Position numbers and translations under genes: made by a program
The notes under the pieces: model-generated
What the model was told of the DNA's origin: nothing
Databases searched by the model: none
The model's input: the letters and a program-made list of their open reading frames with translations, nothing else
Origin: Sipunculus nudus
Lineage: Eukaryota > Annelida > Sipuncula > Golfingiida > Sipunculidae
DNA: 64,000 nt
Direction: 5' to 3'
Assembly (NCBI GenBank): GCA_026874595.1
Contig: CM049306.1
Location: 2,062,019 to 2,126,018 of the forward strand
In this document: one piece after another, positions 25,986-35,240 of the stretch
Numbering within the stretch: position 1 is the first letter of the stretch
Layout: each line of letters begins with the position of its first letter

Positions 25986-26546
25986 ATACATAGATGTAAA
26001 GACTCAGTTCACTTCCATCTGATGCAATGTCCAATCCCTGACAGATTTCCTTTAATTGTTTTTGAGCCATCTGTGATATCAGTGCACAGTTTATGCATAA
26101 CACAGATATATAACACAGATCACTTTATAATAGATATAAGCATTTATATGAGCACATAAACATATATAATACTTTTCATTAATATAAAAATGTTATATAT
26201 ATAAAGACAATGATACAGTAGTATTTAAAAAAAAATAAGAAAAACATAAAGTCATTTAATATTATATTTTAGTCAAGGGTGGGCTTTTGTCAAAGTCTGC
26301 ACTTTAAGGGGTGGGCTTTTGTCCAGTGGGTTTTGTCTGGTTGGCCTTTGTCTGGGTGGGCTTTTGTCAGGGTGGGCCTTGCTCCAGCCTCAGAACAGGA
26401 AGATCATTGTGATATTATCAGCACAAAGTGAAGGGCAACCAGCAAAGGATATGAATAGTGTTGCCCCATGTAAATACTTGTTGTCTAGTGAACACAGAAC
26501 ATTGTTAAAAGTAAACTAGAATACGGGTAGTCGACAAGTGACTACG

Positions 26547-27974
26547 TGTATCCGCCTAAATCAGAGTGGAACGGGTGAAGTGAGGCATGGATTGAGTGGC
26601 AAGGGGAAATAGAGTGAAGTGTTGCATATTAGCATGGATGTCTGCAGCCAAATGGTGTATGTAGGTTGCGCCACCTACCACAAAATCCAGAAAGCCATCC
26701 AAGTTGTATACATATGCAAAACTTTAGGCAGATATATCAAACCACAGCCGAGATATGAGTGATTTTATCCCATGGCAGACAAACAGACGGGAGCTGTGCA
26801 AAAATGACTGCAGGTGGCACCACCAGTTTTGCGTATGATAAAGAGCTAGGGGAGATCTATAAACATGCAAAATTTTGGCCCAATCGGTCAAATGGTTCCC
26901 GAGAAATGAGCTTGGATGTCTGCAGCGTAAACGTGAATGTAGGTGGCGCCACCAGTCATAAAATCAGAAAAGCTATCCAGGATGTATACGCATGCCGAAT
27001 TTCATGTGAATTAGTCAAATCACTGCAGAGATATGAGTGATTTTATCCCATGGCAGACAAACAGACGGGAGCTGTGCAAAAATGGCTGCAGTTGGCGCCA
27101 CCAGTTTTGCGTATGATAAAGAGCTATGTGAGATCTATACACATGCAAAATTTTTGCCCTATCAGTCAAACGGTTCCCGAGATATGAGCTTGGATGTCTG
27201 CAGCGTAAACATGAATGTAGGTGGCGCCACCTGTCATAAAATCAGAAAAGCTATCCAGGATGTATACGCATGCTGAATTTCAGGTGAATTAGTCAAATCA
27301 CTGCAGCAAATGAGTGATTTTATCCCATGGCAAACTAACAGACGGGAGCTGTGCAAAAATGGCTGCAGGTGGCGCCACCAGTTTTGTGTATGATAAAGAG
27401 CTATGTGAGATCTATACACATGCAAAACTTTTGCCCAATCGGTCAAATGGTTCCCGAGATATGAGCTTGGATGTCTGCAGCGTAAACGTGAATGTAGGTG
27501 GCGCCACCTGTCAAAAAATCAGAAAAGCTATCCAGGATGTATACGCATGCCGAATTTCAGGTGAATTAGACAAATCACTGCAGAGATATGAGTGATTTTA
27601 ACCCAAGGCAGACGAACAGATGGACACTGTGCAAACATGGTTGCAGGTGGCGCCACCATTTCTTGTGTATGTTATAAAGCTTTCCAAGGGCTACATTTGT
27701 GCATAAAAATTTTCCTGATCCGTCAAACGGTTCCCGAGATATGTGGGTTTATGTGTGGAAACAGACACACAAATGGACGCAGAGCGCAGAGGAAAGGTCA
27801 GAGGTCAAAACAAAATCGGGGCGCAGCAGTTCACATGTGACCCGAACATAATCCCGGGTTTCGTAAAATTCCGCCCAGCGGTTACGGAGGAGTTCTTTGG
27901 ACACCTACACGGCAGCGGCGGCGGCTGCGTGCAGCTGAAAACATAGTATCCGCAAAACTGTTTTGGCGGATACA
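26547..27974 (+). mobile_element. Tandem-repeat-bearing non-autonomous element (278-bp units)
   Basis: The ends are marked by TGTATCCGCC at 26547 and its complement GGCGGATACA ending at 27974. Inside are about four 278-bp tandem units; the phrase GAGTGATTTTATCCCATGGC recurs near 26755, 27033, 27310 and 27588 (last copy AACCC). Each unit is a diverged dimer of about 139 bp, each half carrying GGTGGCGCCACC or a variant. A hairpin closes the right end. No target duplication is evident. The architecture (unique ends, internal satellite core, terminal hairpin) resembles tandem-repeat-bearing Helitron-related elements of bivalves; that is inference. Confidence 0.6.
27946..27973. repeat. Terminal hairpin of the 278-bp-unit element
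   Basis: GTATCCGC-AAAAC pairs with GTTTT-GGCGGATAC, a stem of about 13 bp with a single bulged G and almost no loop. It is placed at the right end of the element. Confidence 0.75.
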
Positions 27975-28246
27975 ATGAGGAACTGAAGAAATTATGTATT
28001 ATTCCACTATACTCTTCCCCTTCTGTCCCTTGCTCAAGAACCAAATTCAGTGTGTTCTTAATGCTCAAAACATTCCTCAGTGTGACTTTTTGCAATTACT
28101 TGTTAATTGCTACTTATATATTATATATAAACATTATATTCATGATATTTTAGCTTATGAATGAAAGTTTTAGTCTACTGATAGACAGCTGATTCCTTTT
28201 AACAGTAATCTGTGAGTTTGATTATGTTCTGGTTTTGTTTTTACAG

Positions 28247-28491
28247 ATGCAGGCGCTAAAGGTGGTGTTGTCACCACATACACCAGTGCTGCAGCCAAAA
28301 GCACGCAAAGGAGGCACCCCAAAGGAGTTTGTGTCCCCAAGCACCAGGCAGAATTCCAGCCTCACCACACCAGCAGCACAGTTCCAATTGGCAGAGAACA
28401 ATGATGAAGCGGAAAAGAGACACAGAAGAAGGTCCCGGGTGCTGGAGCTGCAGCAGCGTCACATGAGCAGCCCAGCCACCCCAACAGACAG
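28247..28491 (+). CDS. NCAPH: NCAPH (condensin complex subunit 2) coding exon 1
   Basis: NCAPH is the kleisin of condensin I. It bridges the SMC2 and SMC4 heads and scaffolds the HEAT subunits NCAPD2 and NCAPG during mitotic chromosome compaction. This exon starts right after the acceptor TTTGTTTTTACAG with ATG at 28247-28249 and encodes 81 residues plus two bases. The N-terminus is Pro/Ser/Thr-rich and unstructured. The identifying block is EKRHRRRSRVLELQ, matching the conserved basic RRRSRV motif of NCAPH N-termini. It ends GACAG followed by GTAGGATAA. The start could be this ATG or one in an upstream exon. Ten exons found here join without phase conflict into about 402 residues; vertebrate NCAPH has about 740, so the C-terminal part lies beyond 64000. 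Confidence 0.88.
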
Positions 28492-28548
28492 GTAGGATAA
28501 AGAATAATTCACATGAGCAGCCCAGCCACCCTGACAATAAGGTAGGAT
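28460..28548 (+). repeat. Exon 1 donor-derived 50-bp repeat, copies 1-2
   Basis: Copy 1 (28460-28509) spans the last 32 coding bases of NCAPH exon 1 and the genuine donor. Copy 2 (from 28510) repeats ATGAGCAGCCCAGCCACC and a donor-like AAGGTAGGAT, and is then interrupted by a hAT insertion. The array resumes at 30076. Confidence 0.9.
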
Positions 28549-30075
28549 CAGGGTTGTTATGTTTTTCCCAGTGCGGTATTTACCAGCTGGTAAATACCGA
28601 TATTTACCGCCTTTGGAAAAACCTCTCAAAGTGGGAAAATGGGAAAAACTGGGAAAAACCTCTAATAATCTTATAAAAGGAGAGACCAGCAGATATCTGA
28701 CTGAATTAAAAGAAAATATCATTTCACACACACATATATATATATATTTAAACAAACATAATCCTACCTGTATGCACAGAAACCTGCATCATGCTGGACA
28801 GGGTTTCCCCAAGTGATGCCACAATGGGTAGTTGGTTTCTTCTCACCCTAGCTAACTAGTTGTATGAGCCCTACATGACTAGCATGGCTTCTTCACACTT
28901 CTGTACCCCCAAGATTAACTCGGCCTTGATTAGGTAAACATGCTTGATTACTTTTGTCAGCTCACCTACTAAAGTTTATGTTGCAGTTAATTGGTAATTA
29001 AGTAATAGTAATGCACTAGTATGAGTTGTGGCAATATTGCACACACACATATATATATATATTCATCACATGTGGATATATATATACGTATATATGTATA
29101 TATGTATATATGTATGTGTGTATATTGTTACGGTCCTTTTCACACCAAACAACTCAGGCCGAACCGTAACACATATGCTCAGACACGTTCTCTTCAAATG
29201 AATACGTAACCAAAATATGGGCGCAAAAACAGTACTATATTCCTATATTACAATATTTACATTCGTACACAAATAATATAATAGTCAATACATAACGTAA
29301 TTTATAACAAAGTCTCTGAAGAAAAACTGAGTCTCTAAATAACATACTGCAACGAAATACTTAACTGAATCCGGTATACGAGAAACTGAAGTCCATCATC
29401 AACACATAGTTCGGGCACACACAAAACTGAAGTCCTGTATTAATCCATGTGGCACCAAAAAAACATAAAGTCTCTCCTCTTCCTAAATAATAAAGTTCAT
29501 GGCGTGGTTCATGGCATTCCGTGGGCTTGGGGACCAAGAGCCCACGGTCACGGTCCCCGGGGAAAACAGCAACGTGGCGTAGCAAAGTTGATAGTCCCGC
29601 CTCGTACTGCAGGCGAGTTCGTTGTATAGGCTTTCAACAATGGGTGGAAACCGCAGAAGTTTGTGGTTTTGCTTGAGAGAAACGATAGCGCCGTCAGAAC
29701 TGCAGAACCAGTACTGAATGGTCCCAGAATAGTTTTTATGTTTCTCAAAGCGCGTCAGTAGTCACTGATAGCGGGGTGGATCCATAAGCGTGGAAACGGG
29801 GGCGGCCACACCACTTCGTGGCGCCATCCTCCGATGTCCGGGTGACGTCCATGCAACAATATATATATATACACACACACATATAATTTCAACATGCAAC
29901 ATTAAACAGAATTAATTAACTATACATCATTATACTCTCCAAGAAATTTTGATCAGACAGTAATCAGACAGTAATTCCCGGTACTAACCAGTTTTCCCCA
30001 GTTATTCCCAATTAATCCTGGGTTTTTCCCACTGTCCGGGAAAAACTAGTTTTTCCGGGAAAAATAACAACCCTG
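28549..30075. mobile_element. hAT non-autonomous transposon (1.53 kb) in NCAPH intron 1
   Basis: Perfect 8-bp target duplication GGTAGGAT at 28541-28548 and 30076-30083. The terminal inverted repeat begins CAGGGTTGTTAT at both ends. A 24-bp perfect palindrome (GGTATTTACCAG and its complement) lies at about 28575-28598 near the left end. No transposase is present. It interrupts copy 2 of the exon-derived repeat and itself holds a probable solo LTR. Confidence 0.9.
29126..29858. mobile_element. Candidate solo LTR nested in the hAT element
   Basis: A more GC-rich block starting TGTTACGG and ending GCAACA, the TG...CA pattern of LTRs. It sits between ATAT-rich flanks that could hide a 4-5-bp duplication (TATAT left, ATATAT right). 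It is 733 bp with no coding frame. Read on the minus strand it starts TGTTGCATGG and ends CCGTAACA, which resembles Ty3/Gypsy-type LTR termini. Strand is undecided. Confidence 0.45.
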
Positions 30076-30377
30076 GGTAGGATTAAGAATAATTCACATG
30101 GATGGCCTAGCCACCCTGACAGACAGGTACAATAAGAATAAGTCACATGAACAGCCCAGACACCCTGACAGACAGGTACGATAAAATAATTCCCATGAGC
30201 AGTCCAGCCACCCTGAATTGTTGAAAAGAACAATTTACCTGAGCAGCCCAGACACCCTGACAGACAGGTACAATAAGAATAAGTCGCATGAACAGCCCAG
30301 ACACCCTGACAGACAGGTACCATAAGAATAATTCACCTGAGCAGCCCAGAAACCCTGACAGACAGGTAGGATTTAAG
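30076..30377 (+). repeat. Exon 1 donor-derived 50-bp repeat, remainder (about 6 copies)
   Basis: Units of about 49-50 bp follow ATGAGCAGCCCAGCCACCCT, then GACAGACAGGTA and an AATAAGAATAAT tail. Five of these copies keep GACAG followed by GTA, the exon 1 donor context. One (about 30192-30236) has lost it. Confidence 0.9.
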
Positions 30378-30392
30378 TAGTGATAAGCAGAT

Positions 30393-31185
30393 CAGTGTGG
30401 AGAGTGTGTGATGTGTTTGTAGGTGGAGTGGTGTGGAGAGTGTATGATGTGTTTGTAGGTGGAGTGGTGTGGAGAGTGTGTGATGTGTTTGTAGGTGGAG
30501 TGGTTTCGAGAGTGTGTGATGTGTTTGTAGGTGGAGCAGTGTGGAGAGTGTGTGATGTGTTTGTAGGTGGAGTGGTTTCGAGAGTGTGTGATGTGTTTGT
30601 AGGTGGAGCAGTGTGGAGAGTGTGTGATGTGTTTGTGGGTGGAGTGGTTTCGAGAGTGTTTGATGTGTTTGTAGGTGGAGCGGTGTGGAGAGTGTGTGAT
30701 GTGTTTGTAGGTGGAGTGGTTTTGAGAGTGTGTGAGGTGTTTGTAGGTGGAGCGGTGTGGAGAGTGTGTGATGTGTTTGTAGGTGGAGTGGTTTCGAGAG
30801 TGTGTGATGTGTTTGTGAGTGGAGTAGTTTCGAGAGTGTGTGATGTGTTTGTAGGTGGAGAGGTGTGGAGAGTGTGTGATGTGTTTGTAGGTGGAGTGGT
30901 GTGGAGAGTGTGTGATGTGTTTGTAGGTGGAGTGGTTTCGAGAGTGTGTGATGTGTTTGTAGGTGGAGCAGTGTGGAGAGTATGTGATGTGTTTGTGGGT
31001 GGAGTGGTTTCGAGAGTGTGTGATGTGTTTGTAGGTGGAGTGGTATGGAGAGTGTGTGATGTGTTTGTAGGTGGAGTGGTTTTGAGAGTGTGTGATGTGT
31101 TTGTAGGTGGAGTGGTGTGGAGAGTGTGTGATGTGTTTGTAGGTGGAGTGGTGTGGAGAGTGTGTGATGTGTTAATAGGGGGAGG
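30393..31185 (+). repeat. 36-bp minisatellite in NCAPH intron 1
   Basis: About 22 units of GTGTGTGATGTGTTTGTAGG followed by TGGAGTGGTGTGGAGA (36 bp), with essentially no length variation. It ends about 25 bases before the exon 2 acceptor. Because 36 is a multiple of three, the plus strand stays open across the array and into exon 2. Confidence 0.97.
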
Positions 31186-31212
31186 TATGTTAATACTGTT
31201 TATATTTTGTAG

Positions 31213-31297
31213 AAGACGATCTCTGCCATATGGAGGCCTGACAAATGAGAAGTTGGCGGAACACTATGCCAGCTGTATCAAATTGTCAGCAGAAAAT
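31213..31297 (+). CDS. NCAPH: NCAPH coding exon 2
   Basis: Acceptor TATATTTTGTAG, donor AAT then GTGAGA. The first base completes an Arg codon with AG from exon 1; the exon ends in phase 0. It encodes RRSLPYGGLTNEKLAEHYAS followed by CIKLSAEN. The EHYASCIKLSAEN segment begins the conserved kleisin N-terminal domain, which contacts the SMC2 neck in condensin (family knowledge). Confidence 0.9.
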
Positions 31298-31893
31298 GTG
31301 AGAACAGATATATATCATTTGTCAATTTACATTAAAATTGTTCCTGTGAACAGTAACTGTTGGAAGTTTCAAAATTAAAAAAAAATCCTATGGTTTTAGT
31401 GGACTTTAATGATGCACATTTAACTGGATAATTCTTTTCTTAGAACATGTTATTTTAGTGTAATCAGAATTGCATGTTTTATCATGCAACAACGAGAAAG
31501 CTGATTGTTAATATAAATATTTTTCTGTGTTACAACTTTTATTCTGAAATCAATACACATGACATTTTACCAGATTTGCTCCCTGTTAATTTTTGGTCAG
31601 TATGTGATATAAAGCCAGTTTTGATATTCTGCTATTTACAGTTTAAAAGGTCAGTTTGACTGTGGTACTGAAACAGGCTTGACAGTCATCTAAATCAAGA
31701 CTGCTTCAAGAGTAGAGATTGCACTTCAAGACACAGATTAAGAACCAAGTGTGGTCAACACATTGAAAGCTGCTTAGGGTACACCATGTCAGTTTAGGAA
31801 TCATTTAAGACTTCAGGCTTTACATTGATGTAAACAATTTTAAAATCAGTTTGATGTAAGTTTACTGACTTAGCAGATTATGTTGGTACAATA

Positions 31894-32031
31894 AATCAAT
31901 TCATTTACTTGTGATGTTCCTACCTTAATCAGTTCGTTTACCTGTGATGTCCATACCTTAATCAGTTCATTTACCTGTGATGTTCATACCTTAATCAGTT
32001 TGTTTACCTGTGATCTTTCATACCTTTGCAG
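31894..32031 (+). repeat. 33-bp repeat ending in the exon 3 acceptor
   Basis: Four units of about 33 bp share TTTACCTGTGATGTTCATACC. The first three end CTTAATCAG or close variants. The fourth ends CTTTGCAG, the genuine acceptor of exon 3. The array therefore consists of copies of the intron 2 3' end. Confidence 0.85.
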
Positions 32032-32118
32032 AAAATTACAAGCAAGAATGCCTTTGGTTTACACCTGATTGACTACATGTCAGAACTACTGAAGAAGAAG
32101 GAATTAGACAATTTCCAG
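32032..32118 (+). CDS. NCAPH: NCAPH coding exon 3
   Basis: 29 codons, phase 0 at both ends; acceptor CTTTGCAG, donor CAG then GTATAT. It encodes [20 protein letters not shown] followed by KKKELDNFQ. This is the most conserved part of the NCAPH N-terminal domain and the strongest single identifier of the gene. Confidence 0.95.
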
Positions 32119-32206
32119 GTATATCAAATTAATTTGCATAAATTAGCATAAATCATGTCCATTTGATATAAAGGTATCAGTATTTAATGTTCTTTTATTG
32201 TATCCC

Positions 32207-33265
32207 CAGACAAAGTCGGGATACTATGGTTTAAGCATGGTCACACATGCCGCTGCTACCACCACAGAGATTTCTTTTGGATGCGATAACTCAAAAAATA
32301 TTTCACGGATCTTTACCAAACTTGACATGTGCATCGATATGGGTGAGAGGAAGAAGGCTATTTAAAATGGGGTCTTGTATGGAATGATCAAAAAATCAAC
32401 TTGACTGAAGATCTTTGATAGTGTTGTCATGTACTGGAAACTGGTGGTGCCACCTATTATCCTTTTCTTCTTTTCTTGCTGTTTAGTACACCCATCATTG
32501 CCACTTAACAGTACTGTGAGCATAATAAGTAAAAAAACTAATGGACAGATTTCTTTCATAGCATGCATATACATAGACATGGGTTATGTTATGATGTATA
32601 TTTAAATTTGGGTCATTACCTTTCCTATGAGAGTGGTCTTGACCTTGGATATTGCCATATTTGGTGAAAATCACACAAAATCATATCTCAATAAATGATG
32701 CATGGATTGGTCCAAAAATCAGATTGACCATAGAACCTGGATAGCTTTGTCTTCTGTAGAAGACAGGTGGCATCACCTTCCGTCCTTGTCTTTTTTCCTG
32801 CCTTTTAATACCCTTCATTGCCACTTGACAGTACTGTGAGCATTTTGCTGTGCATCCATCTTTCCATGTGCTATGGGTGAAAATTGCTCATATGTCTGGA
32901 GTGGTTCAAGGAATTGGTCTGATGTCCATCCATCTTGGAAAGTTTTCTCGTAAACCAGACAGGTGGTGCCACCTACCTTCCCATTTTTTGTAGAATAAAT
33001 TAATGCTCTTTTCTTAGGAGTGTGCCATATTGGTCTGAAACTGTGCATGTCCATAGATCTTGGCCTCCTCCATCTTATACTCAAGACTGGTGGTGCCATC
33101 TGCCATTTTTTTTATGTGGTTTCCATCCGTACATTTGTTTTAGATGAAAATTGCTCATATCTGAGGAGTCGTTCAATGTGTTGGTCTCCAATTTGGCATG
33201 TTCATCAATCTTGGAGAGATTTCTCATCAGTCAGACAGGTGGCGCCACCTACCTCACCATTTTTA
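32207..33265. repeat. Hairpin-headed repeat with GGTGGYGCCACC units
   Basis: It opens with a hairpin, TATCCCCAGACAAAGTCGGGATA (about 32202-32224). Four to five diverged units of about 150-290 bp follow, each with GGTGGTGCCACCTA, GGTGGCATCACC or GGTGGCGCCACCTA. The same palindrome occurs in the elements at 26547, 6186 and 33266. Recurrent text includes 'catccatcttgg' and 'attgctcatat'. There is no coding content. Confidence 0.65.
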
Positions 33266-33660
33266 GCTCAGCTGACTGTAAGTCAACTGAGGTATGGGTA
33301 TGGCGCTTTGTCCGTCTGGCTGTCTGGCCATCTGGCCGTCCGTTAGCAGTGTAAAAATTGTAACTGCTGACCCTTGAAGCCTGTAACTAAAAGTCTAGGG
33401 AGGTAAAAAAAATCTCCTTGTAAACCTGAAATTAGGTCACTATGACCTATATCCTTCAAGCTAAGGGGCTTGTTAGTATCCCCCAGAATAATAAAAAAAA
33501 ATTGTTACAAAACCTCCAATATCTTGATAATTAATGCTTAGATTGTCATGAATCTTGCCTTGAATATTGACCATGACTATTATCAGTTCCCGAAAAGTGG
33601 TGGCGCCAACTGTATTTTTTCTTAATTTTATGAATATTTTTCTATTTTTTTAACTGTAAA
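33266..33660. repeat. Second copy of the TAGCTCAGCTGACT hairpin repeat
   Basis: It starts TAGCTCAGCTGACTGTAAGT, followed by CAACTGAGGTATGG, then the same phrases as at 6186: 'tttgtccgtc', 'gaaattaggtcac', 'tatcttgataa' and GGTGGCGCCAACTG. Shorter than the 6186 copy. Confidence 0.7.
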
Positions 33661-33738
33661 ATGACAATATTCATGTCAGTTTCTCAGCTACAATTCCATT
33701 TAGTGTCCCAAAACCTGGTGTGTTTATTGAACACAAGT

Positions 33739-35240
33739 GGATGCCCTATAGTAATCACCCTGTCTGTCTGTCTCAGTGTTCGAAATACTGGGTGCCTAGG
33801 TGCACAGATGCACCTAAAAAACATTTTGTGCACCTACTGTATCACTGCAAGGTGCACAGTGTGCATCTGAGGCCAGTAACAAGGGCAGATCTGCAGGATC
33901 ATTTGCCACATGCACATCTGACAGTCCAGGTGATCAAACAAGGACATATAAACTAAAACATGACGTCACACTAGACACTACATGTATACAGATCCAGTGA
34001 TCAGACCTTTTCTTTAGATAGATATTATTTAAGGTTCCATTCTGACCAGGTTTAACCCTTAGCTTATTTTTTTACTGCACTGAAATATGTATGTAAAATA
34101 TAATATAATTGTAATAAAATAACTGTAATGACATTAATGTATTTGTGCACCTTGAAATTACTTTGTGCACCTAGTTGTATAAGCTGTGGTGCACAGGTCC
34201 CCCTTACCATAAAAAAGTATTTCGTACACTGTGTCTGTCCATCCAAACAAATTTGTTTCTGGATGATAACTCCAGTTTAGTTTGACTTATTGGTTTCAAA
34301 CTTAACTTAAATATTGCTCACCCCTTAGGTAAGAACCCTGTCAATTTTGGGATGCAAAGGTCAAAGGTTAAGTTTACAGGACCTTTTTCTTTAAAAGGAA
34401 TGTCTATGCATTTCAAGCCAAACTTTTCATCACAAACCTTACAACTTCAAGATATTACATACATGCCAATAGGGAAGATTCTTTTCAATTTGGGGTCATA
34501 GGTTTAAAATTCAAGGTCACAGGGTCCATCACTTCACAAATTAGTTTATGGATGATAATTCTGCTTTTTCCAGGTCCAGAGGTCAAAGGTGATGATCACA
34601 GGAGCCACATCTTTAATATAATTGTGGATGCACTGTAAATCAAACTTTTCATCTCAAACTTTCCATCTTTCACCCATGGTTTACTTGCCCAAAGTGGAAG
34701 AAATCTGTAGATTTTGAGGTTTCCTAGTCAGAGGTCAAGGTCACTGGGCCCTTTTTTGTAAAGATTGTTACAAAAATGTAAATGCTGCATGTTCAAGGAT
34801 AATAAGTTCTCAGATTTTTTATCACAAGGTTATTGGTTAAGGTCACAGGAGCATCATTCTTAAAAATTTCTAAAAAAATATCCTTATCCACAAATTCAGC
34901 TGAGTGTGGAGACCCCTTGATCCCTAGTTATAGTATAAATGAATCCCCTTTTCTCAAGAGTGTTTCACCGCATTGGCCCCCGTATTTGGTGAAAAATATT
35001 GTTTCTAAATTTGATAGATGGAAGAAACCAGAGTCGCTTGCCAAGTGTCAGTATATGCTGCTGAAGATGGGTGGCCTATTCTTAAAGGGGGCGGGGGCAT
35101 TAATTGTCAGGGGATACTATGGCACCTGCTGTGCAAAGATATATCTAGTTTCTTTATTACTTCAAGGTATATTTACCGTGTCTACTTTGCTTGGATATTT
35201 TGATCCTATGAATCTACATGTAACAAATCCATCCTGGGGA
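33739..35240 (+). repeat. Dispersed repeat family (copy 1), split by a hAT MITE
   Basis: It starts near ATGCCCTATAGTAATCACCC, is interrupted at 33774-34231, and continues with 'ggatgataactccagttt', 'aggtcaaaggt' and 'ttcatcacaaacctt'. It ends near 'cagctgagtgtggagacc' (about 34935). A second copy lies at 52493-53235. The remaining stretch to 35240 holds no gene; an open frame of 137 codons there has no recognised domain. Confidence 0.6.
33774..34231. mobile_element. hAT-like MITE (458 bp)
   Basis: Terminal inverted repeats are CAGTGTTCGAAATAC on the left and, reverse-complemented, CAGTGTACGAAATAC on the right. Flanks are TGTCTGTC at 33765-33772 (with one extra T before the element) and 34232-34239, consistent with an 8-bp duplication in a simple-repeat target. 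The subterminal parts contain several GTGCACCTA motifs in both orientations. No transposase. Confidence 0.75.

Larger units (their letters stand above)
21694..26391. mobile_element. Foldback-like transposon with about 1-kb inverted arms
   Basis: The left arm (about 21694-23200) and right arm (about 25390-26391) are inverted copies. Both start with tandem GACAAAAGCCCACCC units at the outer edge. Inward they share 'aaatactactgta', 'agtattatatatgtttatg', a palindrome-rich module, and 'ttcagtgttaaaatattgaaaatc' in one strand or the other. The left arm carries an internal duplication of about 474 bp, so it is longer, and an (AT)n run at 21945-21979. The core (about 23200-25390) has a GATA microsatellite near 23500 and no recognisable transposase. 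Exact ends and target duplication are unclear. The superfamily is not assigned. Confidence 0.65.

Noticed and set aside
26759-27595. Three similar open frames of about 80-93 codons
   Set aside because: They are successive copies of the 278-bp repeat unit, each ending at the same stop. There is no recognised domain.
30380-31378. 332-codon plus-strand open frame
   Set aside because: It is the 36-bp minisatellite plus NCAPH exon 2 read through its acceptor. Unit differences are freely amino-acid changing, so it is not annotated as a gene; the coincidence is reported as a finding.
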